Shown here: one piece after another, positions 23,701 to 35,907 of the stretch
How positions within the stretch are numbered: position 1 is the stretch's first letter
How the letters are laid out: each line of letters starts with the position of its first letter
From: Toxoplasma gondii ME49
Lineage: Eukaryota; Apicomplexa; Conoidasida; Eucoccidiorida; Sarcocystidae
DNA length: 64,000 nt
Assembly: GCF_000006565.2 (NCBI RefSeq)
Contig: NC_031480.1
Location: 1,690,144-1,754,143, forward strand
Direction of reading: 5' to 3'
Notes under the pieces: generated by a model
The model's input: the letters and a program-made list of their open reading frames with translations, nothing else
Told to the model about the DNA's origin: nothing
Databases searched by the model: none
Made by a program: the position numbers and the translations under genes

Positions 23701-25103
23701 TGTCGGACCTGACACACAGCCTTAGTCGTCTACCTAAATACATGTCTGACGCACATGCACACATATATGTTGACCTATATATATATATATGTACCCACAG
23801 ATGAGATAAGTATATATATATATATATATGTACCCACAGATGAGATAAGTATATATATATATATATACATATGTACCCACAGATGAGATAAGTATATATA
23901 TATATGTATATATATATATGTATATGGTGCAGGTATATATGTGAGAACGCCTCTAATACATAAAGACATATACGTGGAAACACATGTAGATGTATATATG
24001 TATGTATGTATACCCGTATATGTATGTGTATGGATATGCATATTTGAGAAGCCTAGGTTCAGGAGGTTGGTTGTAGCTGGGGTCTCGTCGACCATGTGAA
24101 AAAGCGTTTTGCGTGGAAGAGAAATGGACATCTAACGATTTGTCTGGAGGGACAACTCCGTGGAGGTACACCTGGTATCGACCAGAAGGGACTCTGGGCG
24201 TTTCGATCTAAAGAAAACGCATTTACTTCTATTTCGAAAGATACACAGGCATGGCTGCCTCCACACACAAATCTCCATTTGATGGAAAGTCCAGGTGTGT
24301 ATCTACACTTCGGGGCAGGCTGCGAAAGGGGAGAGGAAGTGCTTCAGGTAATATCAAAAGAATGAACAAGTCCGTTTCCACGACACAAACTGTCCTTTCC
24401 TTCTAGGAAATACATGCGTATAGACATGTTTCTACATTTCTATAAGAGTATATATATATATATATATTTATATATAGTCGTATGCATGTTTATGTGCATA
24501 TGCTCGATTACGTATGCATATCTACATGACTATATACATCTACCTATATATGTACATATGTGCATACATATGCATACTTATGTAATATATATATATAAGT
24601 ATATACGTATATATGTGTATATCCATGCATATATTTATGCTATTGCGCTGCAAGAGGACAAAGACATCTTTGCTTTCTGTTGTCGTTTCGGCTCGGAAAG
24701 CAGACGGAGAAATAGGTTCCAACAGAGAGAGGACTCCCAAGAGCACCTGCCCTGCTTTGATGATGTAATACGCCTGAGACCTCTCGCCGCGGCCCTCGCC
24801 CTCCTCCGGCTGAACTTTCTAAAAACACAGAAGAAAAGCCAGAACCTTGAAAACTCGGAGGTTGACAAGAACTCCAAGGTGACCTCAAAAGTACGCGTGC
24901 CCCTGCACCTATTCACATACTCATGCTTATATTTACATACATTTATATACATTTGTATACATATATATACATGTATATACATATATATGTATACATATAT
25001 ATACATTTACACACATATAATATATATATATATACATATATGTACATATATATACTTATATATACATATATATACTTATATATACATATATATACATATA
25101 CAC

Positions 25104-25141
<38 letters not shown>

Positions 25142-28100
25142 TGTACATATATATACATATATATACATATATATACATATATATACTTATATATATACAT
25201 ATATATACATAGATATGTGTGTATATGTATGGGTGTATAGTAGAGCGAACTCGTGAGAAGAAAGCAAGACGATGTCAGATTTGTAGGCGAGATCGTGTCC
25301 GTCTGTTTCCTTTTCTCTGCACCTCATCGGCACTGTTTTGAGTACCGTTTCGATTCAAGACATTTGGATGGTGCACCTCGATTTGTGCGTTTTCAAAGAA
25401 TGGACATCTCTGCAAAAGTCGCGAGAAGCAAGCGCGCGCCTGTGCATCCCGTTTACCTGGACTACGACGGCGTACTTGCTCTGCAGACTCGAAATCTTCG
25501 CTTTCCTCCTCGCCGCCTCCAGGGCGAGGCGATGCCGCTCTTCATCGACTGCTCTCTGCAGACGACAGTGTCGAGAAGGCGGGGAAGCAAGGCAGGAGAA
25601 CCAAGTGAGGAAAAGGAGGAGAGACGCAGAAAAGAGAGACCGGGGAGAGGGATACAGCGAGGGGAACTGGAAGGCAGAGAAGGAGAGGAGCGAAAGCGAA
25701 GCGCGAAGTAGAACGAGAAAGAACGAGCGACCAAGAAATGCGGACGGGGAAGGCAGAAGCAGGACAGGATGAAAGGAAACAGAAGAAACACACATGGAAG
25801 AAGGAGAGAAGGAGGACAAAGGAGGAAGAAAGAGGAAACGAGAAGAAAAAACGAGGCACGAGGAGAGCGTGTGTAGCTTGGTAATTGCCGTCAGAGTGTG
25901 AAAAGAGCGAGAGGCACTTCGACTCAACTGCGTCGAGTGCTTGCGCATATTTGGTGAGTTTCTTTGTTCCTTGGTCCATCGTCGAAAAGCTGTCTGTCTT
26001 TGCTTCCACCTCCCCCAGAAAAGAACTTCTGGAAAGCGCGTTGACTCGCAGATCGCCCTTCACCGCCCCTCTCCGGCTGCAACGGCTTCCGGAGCTTTGG
26101 CACTCTTTACGCGTTCACGTAGAGGCATCTGCGATAATCTGTGTGTTTCAGAGACTGTTCAGGCCGCCAGCATCTCCATTTATCGTCTTCCATTTATCGT
26201 CTTCATCCCTCTGTGTTTCGTCTCTTTCTCGTCTGTCTCCCGGCCGCGATGCGTTTCCGCCCTCGTCGCGGGTGTGTACCTACAGCTGCGACCTTGGCTA
26301 GCTCGAGGCGGTGTTCTGCCTTGAGAATTTCTTCTTCGATCGTATGCTGACTCTGCAGTTTTTCATTCTCCGCTGCTGTGACTGCCTCGGTCTGTTCTCG
26401 CAACTGGGCGCGCAGTCGGTTCGCCTAAAAAAAGAAACGACTCGAGCTGTCGCGCTGTCTGAGCACCGAGAGAGAAAGCCATTTACTCGCGCCCTGTGGG
26501 TGACCGCTTTACGCGCCCAGGCGTCTCCTTGCGTGGAGAGGACAGGAAGGAGAAGGAGAAGAACTCGCATGCGCGAAACACAATTTCGACCGAGTTCCCC
26601 GTGACCCAAACCTCCGGCCGCATCAAGCTATCCGAACGAGAATCCGCGTCGGCGGCGTTGTCGCCTCCGCGGCATCTCCGGACAGAGTTCGGAAGAGGTG
26701 TGTTTCACTGGTACGCGCGCATTTTCGGAAACGGAGGAGAAAAAGGAGAAATTCCAACGTTCAGGAGAGTCTAGTGAAGGCCAGACGCAACATCCCGTGA
26801 GAGGAAGGCAACAGCGAATCGATGCAAATTAGGGCAAACCGGAGAGATCGAAAAAGCGTTCGAGACGCAGGCGACTCACGTCCAGTTTGAGCGTGTCTTG
26901 TTCCACGCTGACGATGGCTTTTTCCTTCTGTGTGCTCTGAACTTCTCTCTTGAGGAAGTCGCATTCTAATCGCAAATCAGCCACAGTGCTGTCCAGAGCT
27001 GCAGCCTCGGCTTCCCGGCTCTGCAGGGCTCTCTGAGACTTTCTGAAATCAACAAATCGACAACAGAGACGCAAACACCGAGCTCTCCTTCCACATAGAA
27101 GGCAAACACCAGCGAAGACCAGAATTGACTGTGCTAGGCAGTGCTCTACTTGTACATACACGCATATATATATATATATATACATATCTATATACATATC
27201 TATATGTACAGGTGGAATACTTGTATATATACGTTCATCTTTATATATATATATATATACATATATGTATGTATGTATATGCATGCATCTGCTTATATCT
27301 GTGCACATTTATACGTTTGTATACATAACTGTTTAAGTGCTTTATACGCATGCAGTTGCCGCTCCCCTCAAATCGTCGATGCGGCCTTCTCTCGCTGTCT
27401 ACGCTGGTCGACATGCACGCAAGTGTGTGCAGCGATGCATGTGAATGCAAAAAAAGCTTCGAAGCAACGGAGTGGACAGTGGTCAGAAGAAGTCGAAGGA
27501 AAACTTTGAAGATCTCACCTCAGCTCGCTCTCGAGCCGTTTCGTTTCTGCGTTCAGCATCTGACACTGCTGGCACTGTTGCGTCAGAATCTGTGAGAAGG
27601 AGACCCAAGAGCATGCGTCGTCTTCTTCTGTCCAGGCCTCTCCATGTCAAGATCACACTTGTTTTTTCACAGCTTGATGCCTTTTCACAATCTGATGTGT
27701 TTGGTTTATTCATCGCCTTGCTCTAGAAAAATCTTTACAAACTTTACACAGCTCGCGACATTGAAAAGGACGCATGCGTCACTTCTGTCACCTCGCGAGG
27801 AGGAGACGGCAGAAAGGTCACACACCTCCTCAAGTTTCGAAATTTTTGCGAGAAGTTCTCTTTTCTCTGCAACGCCGCGGAGCCCCGCGACTCTCGCGAC
27901 CTTCCTCTGCATCAACTGAGACTGGAACTCGACGGCGTAGAGGAGCTCCTGCTGTCGCTGTCTCTCCTGATCGAGCTTCTGAAGTTGAAGCTGCGAAAAA
28001 GGGAAGAAGAAGCGAACGGAAAAACGCTAATAACGGGGACAGAGACGAGATGGAAAATGCTGAAAAGCGGCCGCCTGCCGCCGGGATAGAGCTCTCTCGA

Positions 28101-29904
28101 CAGGTGTATGTAAAGTTCAGGGACGTAGTGATGGAGGCATCGACGGACGTTCGGCAGACAGAGAATGTCGCACGAGGAGCGAGGAAACAGAGGACAAGAA
28201 AAGACAGGGCGCTTCGTTGGGGTCGGGTGTCTTGCGTTTTCCTTGAGTTTCTCCTCAAAGAAGAGAATCGCTTGGGACGCTGACGGCATGCGAGCGACAA
28301 CCGTCAGGCGTCCGTCCATCCCGATATCCACCGGAACATTTGTTCATCCTCATGTGTGTCTACGTATTCCTTTATGCACATGTGAACATATATATATATA
28401 TATATATATATACATACACATACATATACACATATACACACGTATATATATATATATATATATATATCTGTAGGTGGTATTCTGTGTATTTAGAGTTGTC
28501 TCACTCCAAGGTTTCTCAGAGCGGCTTGTGAACTTTGGATTTCAGCCTGCGTCGTTCGATTGATCGTCGCTTGAGACGCGAACTGTTGGCAAGCTTCAAA
28601 GAGTTCTTCATGGCTTTTTTTGACTTGTGTTTCGAGGTGGTTGTACGTCGTTTCAACGCGTCTGCAGAACGACTCGGTCTGGCGAAGGACGTCGTCTTTC
28701 TCCTTCGAGTGGAGAAGTTCTTTGTCCAGCTGGCGCTTCGCCTGCTCGCGTCGCTCTGTCAAGGCAGCGAGCGCCTGTCGCTTCGTTTCGAGCGAGAGAG
28801 TCAAGTGCTCCACTTCGGCGCCGTCGCGAGCGACTTGTGCCCGCGCAGCCGCGAGCTCCGCGCGGAGGGCCTCGCCCTGAACCGGAGAGAGAAAGAAGGA
28901 GAAAGAAGGAGAAAGGAGGAGAAAGAAGGAGGTGGGGAAGCGGGCGCGAATCGACAAGACAAGAACTGAGAAAGTCGAAAAACGAGGGGAAAGGACGCGC
29001 GAGAAGGAAGGCAGCGCGAACGGGAGAGAGAACAAGAGAGGTGAGAACACAAACGAAAGAGAGACGGGTGAAGGAGAAGGAGAAAAACGGAACGAGAGAA
29101 AAAGCGTTACACACACAGAGAAAAAGATGCGGCGGCACCGAGAAGAAGAAGGAAGCGAACGCCGGGGGAAGCTCGCGAAAGAGACAAACAGGAAAGGAGA
29201 AGGAGATCGGCAGGCTCCTAAGTCGGACGGTGCCAGCTGTGACCGCAGAACTCGTCAACTTGAACTGAAGGAAAAAGGGTTTTTTCAGCAGGAGCAGCGG
29301 CTACCGATTCAACTGTACCATCTCTGCTCTGCAAAAACGAGAGAACTTTGTTCCGGTAAGCCAAGACCTGACGATGCATTCACAGTTGCCTTGCGTCTTG
29401 AAGAAACTCAACAAGGAAAGGCGAACCGGAGAGGCGAACAGCAAGACACAGAGTGGCAGACCCAGACGCGACGGGCAGAGAGAGACGAAACAAGGAAAAG
29501 ACGAGAAAAAACACAGAAGACAGAGGATCCGCGCGCGGTCATAACAAGAAGCGACTCTCTGGACCTTCAAGGTGCCACAGAACGTCCATAGCTTTTCAAA
29601 ACCCCGCATGCAACAACAAAAAAGTGATTTCTTTCATGTTTTCTCCAAGTATTCCCCGGCACTGGGGATCACACTCTCTCCGATGGACGCTGCAGCTGTC
29701 GGGTCTTTCTTTCTCGACTGGCGAGGCTGGAAAATGTGCATGCATCGCGAGAGACAAAATGCAGCAACTCACGCACATGCACTTGTAGGCACGCGCAGGT
29801 GCATGCGAGCACACCGGGACAGGCCGGAGCCGAAAACGAGGCCATGTAACATTCTTTTCTTTGGGGTACCTCCTGATAAAAACCGGTTCATATCGGCCTG
29901 GATA

Positions 29905-29948
<44 letters not shown>

Positions 29949-29998
29949 CGTGTATGTCCAAGTGCCTCACAGCCGTAGTCTCAAAACAGTACACGCAC

Positions 29999-30031
<33 letters not shown>

Positions 30032-33000
30032 TATGTATACCTTCATGAGTAGATGTAACTATTCGTATATATATATATATATATATATAAATTTGTATCT
30101 GTCCGAGGCTCTTCCAGTATTTACGTCGTTCTTTTCATGGGCGCTGTTTGTGTCGGACGCCCTCAAATGTGGTTTTGGTGTAAAAAGGTTCCTCACAGCT
30201 TCGTGGACGGCGGCGAGACGCGTTTTAGCAGCAGCGAATTCTCCGCGGAACTTCTCAAGCTTTTTTTCTAACTGATGAACTTCCCTCTGGAGCGCGTCGT
30301 TAGCTGATTGCTGCTCAGCCGTGAAGGAACGGAGGCGTCCTGCGAAAAGGGGAGAGTTTGAGCAAAGAATGTCAGAGCAGACTGCTGGAGAATCGAGGGA
30401 GAGAACCGAGCAGTAAATCTCGGAAGCAAAAGACAGGAAAGACAGGGTCGAAGACAGAGATGAAGCTCGCTGAAAAACGTCTGGTGGAAACGGGAGACAG
30501 CGATCTCCAACGAGGCGATAGCACTTTGAACGAAGACAAAAGTCTCCAGCGCGAAGAGCGAAGAACCTTGAAGAAACGACGCGAAACAAGGCTTGAAAAA
30601 AACGGGGAAAATCTAAGAAATGGGGACAACAGAACAAACTCGAAACGAGCGAAGGCGCATCAGACAGCGAGCTTCCATTCGAAAGCTCAAACCTGCTTTC
30701 TGCAGCATACTTACATCTGAGGTCGCTGCATATCTCAGATAAGAGAAGAAACCGCGACATGCAAAGGAGGAGCAGACGGTTTTACGTTTACCTAATTTCT
30801 CGAGTTTCTGCCGAACCTCTTCTTGAGCGATGCCGTAACGCGCCGCTGCATCTTTGAGGGATTCGTCTCGCTGCTTCATGCCCTCCAGAGCTGCTTCCCT
30901 GAGGAACAAGACACGGACGCACTCAAAAAAGAGTGGAAAACCACCCGAAGCAGACGCTTTCTCTTCCCCCTTCCTCGTCTTCTGTCCGTCCTCGCCCTCT
31001 TCTTCAACTTCCTCGCCTTCTTCTTCAACTCCTTCTCTTGCTTCTTCTGCCCGGCACTTTCCAGGATTCTTTGTCAGGATTCTTTGCCAGGATTCTCTGC
31101 CAGTATTCTTTGTCAGGAATCTTTGCTCTCCGCGCCGAGATTTTTTGACAAATGTTTTCCGAAAGTGCGAGAATCGGCCCGAGACAAAAGGCAACAGAAC
31201 GCGCATGCGTCTTAATCGCTACCGGCAGCAGACGTCCTACGGTCTCATGCCCCTATCGCCACTGCTCGGTATATCTCTCTGTGCACGAACGCGGTGTTGG
31301 TCCCTCTCTCCAGTCGCACCTAGTTGTAGTTCTGCAGCTCTAGAGCTACCCAGCGACTTCCACTTGGGTAAAAAAACAGATACTCTCGTACAAATACACA
31401 TATATGCATGCATGCATGTGTGCATGTATGTATGTATGTGTGCATGTATGTATGTGTACGTGCGTCTCTGTCTGTATCGACATTTTCCTGTTTTCATGTA
31501 TCGACATCGACGTTGCCAATCTCTCTCAATATATATATATATATATATATATGAATAGCAATTTGAACCTACAGTGTATACCTGTATGCACAGATGTATA
31601 TATGCGCATATGTATACGTATATATATATGTATTTATATATTTATATGCACGTAAATATGGATATGTTGAATGTCAGAATGGACGTACCACTGCTCAATG
31701 ACTTGACGGCGATCTTCTTGCACGCAGCGAAATTGTTTTGTGGCGGCCTGAAGTTCGAGTTTCAGAGTTTTTGCGTCTGTGGCTTTTTGGTAGAGTTCCA
31801 GTTTTTCTCGTTGGACCTCCACGCTGAGTTTCTCGATCTGCAATTTCAGCTGCTTCACCTCGCGCTCATCTGCGCGCTGCAGACGCTCTACTTCGAGTCG
31901 GTCGTCCTGCGGACAACGCAGAGAAGGACGGCCTGCCCTGCAGACGCGTTCGTCGATTCCACACAGACCTTTTCGTCGCCGCGTTCTGGAGACACGAAGC
32001 GTATTTGCAGGATGCAAGAACCGTCGTTTTCGGAGACAGTTTCGCGCTTTGAAAGAGACGGCCGCACCCAGTGAAGAGCCTCCGACGTCTGCTGTGTGAC
32101 CCCCGTGTAGGTTGCGTTTCTGCGTTGCAGGGGGAGGAGACGCGTGAGCGAGCGCGTCTTCCTTGTCTCTGTAGGTTTTACGTTTCCGACGATCGCTGCC
32201 TCACTGTCTCTCCTTTGTCCTTTTCTCTCTGAGTTCCGTTCCTCGCTTCGTGCACTGCTCGCCTTCCCTGTGTGTGCTCTCCCTGGAGGCACCGCAGGTT
32301 CGATCCGCGATTTACCTGTTTTCGTTTCTCGGCCGCGACCCACTGTTTGAGTTCCTCTTCATTCCAGTTCATTTGCAGCTTGAATTTGTCGACTTTTTCG
32401 CTGCTCGCGAGGAGATGCGCTTGCACAGAGAGAAGCCGTTCTTGTTGAGCAGCGATTTGATTTTCGACGTTCTTCTTCTCGCTCGCGACTTTCCCAAGGT
32501 GCCGACTGTGGAGGTCGGCAACGTGACTCTCTGTCTGGGCTGCTTCTCGCTTCGCGTCCGCGACGCCTGCGAGCGTCTTCACTTCTGCAAGCAGCTGTCG
32601 AAGATGGATCTCCATCAGCTTCGTTCTCTCTTCTCGCTCCGCAATCTGCAGATTCAGCGCTCGCGTCTTCTCGAGAAACTCCACCATCTCCCCGTGCAGG
32701 CGACGGTTCTCCGCGTTCGCCACCGACGGCAGCAGGTCGTCTCTCAGCGAAGCCTCGAACGGCTGCGTTTCGCGTCGTTCAGGAAACTCCGGAAGAGCTG
32801 GGGAGGCCGGCGCAGCGCTGGCAGACGGGGAAGACGGGGGGCACAAGGACGTGGATCCTTCAGCAGGAGAAAGAGACGAAGCAGAAACAGAAGAAGAAGG
32901 AGAAGAAGGAGAAGGAGAAGACGAAGACGAGGATGGGCGAACAGAGGCGAGTCGAGCACCCGTTTCTTCTTCGTATCGGGCAACTGGTGAGAGAGGCGGC

Positions 33001-34001
33001 GAGGGAAGGTCCTGGTCCTGTTCGCTTGAATGAGAGAGGAGCGGCAAGCGAGACAAACGCGTTTGCGAAGACGCCGACTCTGGGGGGAAACGGGGGGGCG
33101 AAGAAGCGAAGAAATCCTCTTTTTGTGCTTCGAAGGAGGACGGTGAAAGGGCATGCTTTCCATTGTAGCGCATGCTGCATCCGTCGACGTCCTCTGGAAG
33201 GTGCAACGCAGCGTCCTGGTTGGAACAAAGACGCTTTGGAGAAGGAAATGGGTCCCCAAAACTCCGGTGATATCGATTAAGGGGAGTTTCTCCGTTTTTC
33301 ATCTCTCCTCCTTGTTCGCTTTCTCCTGCGCCCTGCGGTCTCTGGCGCTTTCCGTCCTCGCGAGTCCTGTCGTCATTTTCTCCGTTCGGAGAGCGACCGT
33401 CGTCGTTCTCCGCAGCGGTCTCGCTCTGGTCGAGAGAAAACTCGTCGATGGCGGCAGACGACAACGGGTCTCCGTTTCCAGCTGTCATTTGCGTCTCTTG
33501 TCTTCTGTCTCCGTCTCCTAAGACTTCTCCTACTTCACTCTTTTCGTCTTCACTTTTCTTCGCGAGAGCTCCCGCTGCTGGCAGCTGGGTCTGTTTCTCC
33601 TGTCGGGGTGTCTCTTCCTCCTTCTCTTCTTCAGAGGCCTTTTCTCCTCTCTCTTCCAGCTCCTTCTCTGTCTCCACTCTTTCTCCCTTCACTTCTGCGT
33701 CCTCTTTTCGTTCCTCTCTCTCTTCTTCCCGGCTTCTTTCTCCGTCTCTCTGCGCCGTCATGTTGACGTCTGCGGGTGGAAGAGAAGCGACAGAGAGCTC
33801 TCGGAGTCGAGATTGCTGCCATCCTTTTCCGTCTTCTCGAAGAGGAGAGCCTTCGTCGCCTGCCGGTGCGTTCGCGCCCCCCTCTTCAGCTCCAAGCAAG
33901 CAAGCGCGCTCGTCGTGAACAAGAGGTCCCGGGAGAGAGAAAGAGGAAGAAGAAGAGGAAGAAGAGTGAAGATGATTCATAGCATCTGTTCGTTCGTCCA
34001 T
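20728..34001 (-). CDS. CCDC39: CCDC39 / FAP59, axonemal 96-nm ruler coiled-coil protein
   Basis: Fifteen exons join in phase to 1,450 residues: 34001-32316, 31906-31689, 30898-30792, 30339-30197, 28876-28505, 27990-27826, 27589-27519, 27042-26880, 26424-26284, 25555-25457, 24818-24747, 23640-23317, 23052-22790, 21789-21728 and 21194-20728. With CCDC40 the protein forms the ruler that sets the 96-nm repeat of motile axonemes and places inner dynein arms and the N-DRC. Family blocks appear in the human order: [61 protein letters not shown] and [16 protein letters not shown]; the C-terminus is Ser/Pro-rich as in animals. Nearly everything after residue 430 is heptad coiled coil. The first ~430 residues are a Ser/Glu-rich extension that human CCDC39 (941 residues) lacks. 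Start: first ATG of a long open frame. Expression is expected in flagellated microgametes. Confidence 0.93.
22013..22125. repeat. TA/GATA simple repeat in a CCDC39 intron
   Basis: TA tracts with ATGTA and GATACATA variants lie between exons 14 and 13. Confidence 0.8.
23764..24030. repeat. (TA)n with three copies of a 20-base insert
   Basis: The 20-mer GTACCCACAGATGAGATAAG occurs at 23791, 23830 and 23873, each copy followed by a TA tract of different length. It lies in the CCDC39 intron between exons 12 and 11. The insert is conserved while the TA spacers vary, as expected of a young tandem duplication. Confidence 0.88.
24448..24635. repeat. TA-rich simple repeat in a CCDC39 intron
   Basis: TA tracts with ATGTGCATA interruptions lie just downstream of exon 11 on the coding strand. 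Confidence 0.75.
24905..25230. repeat. long (TATACA)/(TA)n array in a CCDC39 intron
   Basis: About 320 bp of TATATACATA-type units lie between exons 11 and 10. It is the longest uninterrupted TA-rich array in the window and reads as Tyr-Ile-His runs in every frame, which produces spurious ORFs. Confidence 0.88.
27160..27300. repeat. TA-rich simple repeat in a CCDC39 intron
   Basis: TA tracts and GTATGTATGTA units lie between exons 8 and 7. Confidence 0.8.
28385..28468. repeat. (TA)n-(CATA)n-(TA)n in a CCDC39 intron
   Basis: Two TA tracts flank ACATACACATA units between exons 6 and 5. Confidence 0.85.
29905..30095. repeat. three (TA)n tracts and a (GA)n in a CCDC39 intron
   Basis: TA tracts at about 29908-29942, 30000-30016 and 30067-30089, with GAGAGAGAGA directly after the second, lie between exons 5 and 4. 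Confidence 0.85.
31385..31655. repeat. TGTATG and TA simple repeats in a CCDC39 intron
   Basis: A (GCATGTAT)-type stretch at about 31404-31460 is followed by a pure TA tract near 31530-31552 and a TA-rich tail, between exons 3 and 2. Confidence 0.8.
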
Positions 34002-34556
34002 GGTTTTTAGGTGGAGAGAAGAAAAGAAGACACGGGTATGCTGCTAAGGTCCAGCGGAAAAGCGAAGATACGCAGACATGGTAGCAACCGCGCGGTGCGT
34101 TTGAGCGCTGGCGTACATTGTTGGGGAGCGCCTCAACTGCGGCTGGTTCTCAGTTCGCTAACGGGCGGTGGAAGTTTCTCTGGGAGTGGGGCCCCGTCCG
34201 CGCTTTGTTTTTCGTCTTTTAATTCTGAATGGAGAGAAATCCGATGTTTTATCCTCCGGACGAGGCGCCGTTTGCACTGAAAAAAAAGAAACGCAGGCAA
34301 TGCGGCGGCAAGACGCGCGCGGCTGTCTCGACAACTCAAACAGCTGCTGCACGATCCTCCTCCTGGAGGGGGAGCTGTTCCTGGAGAGCGCGAAGGAACG
34401 GCGTTTTTGTTCGTCCAGGAAGGAACGCTCTTTTAAAGCTGGGAAGTCCGAGGCCAAAGCGAAACAGGAGTCGCTTCGGAGAATAACAGAGAACGCACGG
34501 TGTGATGTTCTTTTCTCGTCTATTTCTCCTGCTTCGTCCCCTCCGGAGGCCTTGGC

Positions 34557-34623
34557 CCCCCCCCCCCCCCGCCCAAACTTTCGCGCATCTGGTGCCAGCG
34601 CTTGTGGGCCCCCCCCCTCCCCC
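34557..34623. repeat. pair of long C-tracts
   Basis: Two runs of C, the first about 15 long, lie 40 bp apart. The minus strand, which is the sense strand of CCDC39, carries the matching G-runs and could form a G-quadruplex. Confidence 0.75.
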
Positions 34624-34818
34624 CAGCAAAGAGAGGCGGCGCCTCAGAGGAGAGTTCGGACTTGCAGAGAGGAAGCACAGCGCGTTTTCAAGTTCTCTTC
34701 TCGCGCCGCTTTCTGGAGAGACCGAGAGGAAGAACTCAGACTCCAGGCGGCTTCCTCGCTTCCCCTTCCCGGTCTGACGCCGAGCGCGCCGAGTGCTCTT
34801 AGGTGACGGGGGCGTCTC

Positions 34819-34985
34819 GGAGGGACGCGCAGAGGAGAAGCGAAGAAGGAACGGAGAATAACAACGGTTCTGTCCGGAGGGACGCGCAGAGGAGAAGCGA
34901 AGAAGGAACGGAGAAGAACAACGGTTCTGTCCGGAGGGACGCGCAGAGGAGAATCGAAGAAGGAACGGAGAAGAGCGGCCCTCTA
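34819..34985. repeat. 57-bp tandem repeat, nearly 3 copies
   Basis: Units begin GGAGGGACGCGCAGAGGAGA at 34819, 34876 and 34933, differing at only a few positions. The 57-bp period is 19 codons, so frames stay open through it on both strands, but nothing flanking it supports translation. Confidence 0.9.
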
Positions 34986-35907
34986 CTCCGACGCTCTGGC
35001 CTGCTCTCGGAAGAGCGGCAAGACACTCTGCCTTGTGTATCGGCACCGAAGTTTCACAGGCGAAGAGAAGAGAGTGCAGAAATGCATTTGTGCATCTGCT
35101 CGTTTGAAACGCGTCAACAGTCTCGATCACGACAGAAAACGTAGCGAAAGGAAGGCCCCGCCGAAACCGTAAAGAGGAACTCGAAATTGCCACTGCGCGT
35201 ACTCGAGTATCGACAACGACGTCCGTCCCCGCGCCTTCTCCTCTCAAAAAAACGACGAGCGGCCAGGAGGGACACTGAGACTTGGGTATCGCAACAAGAA
35301 TGCTTTGAGAGTCTCTAAATGCACTGCAATCAGGCTAGCGAGCTAGCTCCGTCGAGTTTTCGACACCCGCCAACGAAAACATACATGTTCACACAGGAGC
35401 GCAAGCGCCTTCGTAGACAATTTTGCGCAAACAAAGAGGTGTAGCTTAACCGCTCACATCTACGTCGATATCAACATATAGACATACGCATACGCATACA
35501 TCTACACAGATCGATAGCGACAGAGAGAGAGAGATATGGTCGAGGCCATTTGTATACCTGTGCGCAGAACGGATCGCAAGTCAGGAAGGGGAGTTGAGTT
35601 GAGAGAGGAGCGTTTTTCGAGCGGTCAAAAGGACTTTGTCGCGATTTTTGAGACTGCTGGAATTTTTCCGAAGAATCTCTCAAGCGGCGGAAGACCAAGC
35701 GTTTAGCTCCCATCAACTATGTCGGACTCGAGCTCCGTGTAGACGAGAGTCATCCCCTCACCGTGGCGACGCAATTCTCTTCGTCCTTTGCCCTTATCTC
35801 TCTTTTTTCGACGTCTCGCTCTCGCCAGCGTTGTCGCTTTCCACCTCACTCACCCGCTCGCCCCTCCCCCCCCATTTTCTCCTCTCTATTTGCTCTCCTT
35901 CTTGAGC

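Larger units (their letters stand above)
34002..35907. promoter_or_regulatory. divergent intergenic region between CCDC39 and a plus-strand gene
   Basis: The two flanking genes point away from each other, so their promoters should both lie here. Visible structures are two C-tracts near 34557-34571 and 34609-34623, a 57-bp triplication at 34819-34985, and a pyrimidine-rich stretch from 35760 up to the proposed ATG at 35908. Short ORFs such as 34229-34486 (MERNPMFYPPDEAPFALKKK) begin well but lead nowhere. No TATA box or other named element was identified. Confidence 0.45.

Noticed and set aside
24414..25256. 280-codon plus-strand ORF of Tyr/Ile/His repeats
   Set aside because: It is produced by translating TA microsatellite; it also crosses CCDC39 exon 11 on the opposite strand.
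34229..34486. Short plus-strand ORF beginning MERNPMFYPPDEAPFALKKK
   Set aside because: The start looks plausible, but the frame decays into Ser/Arg noise, and the better continuation lies in another frame beyond a TGA with no usable splice sites.
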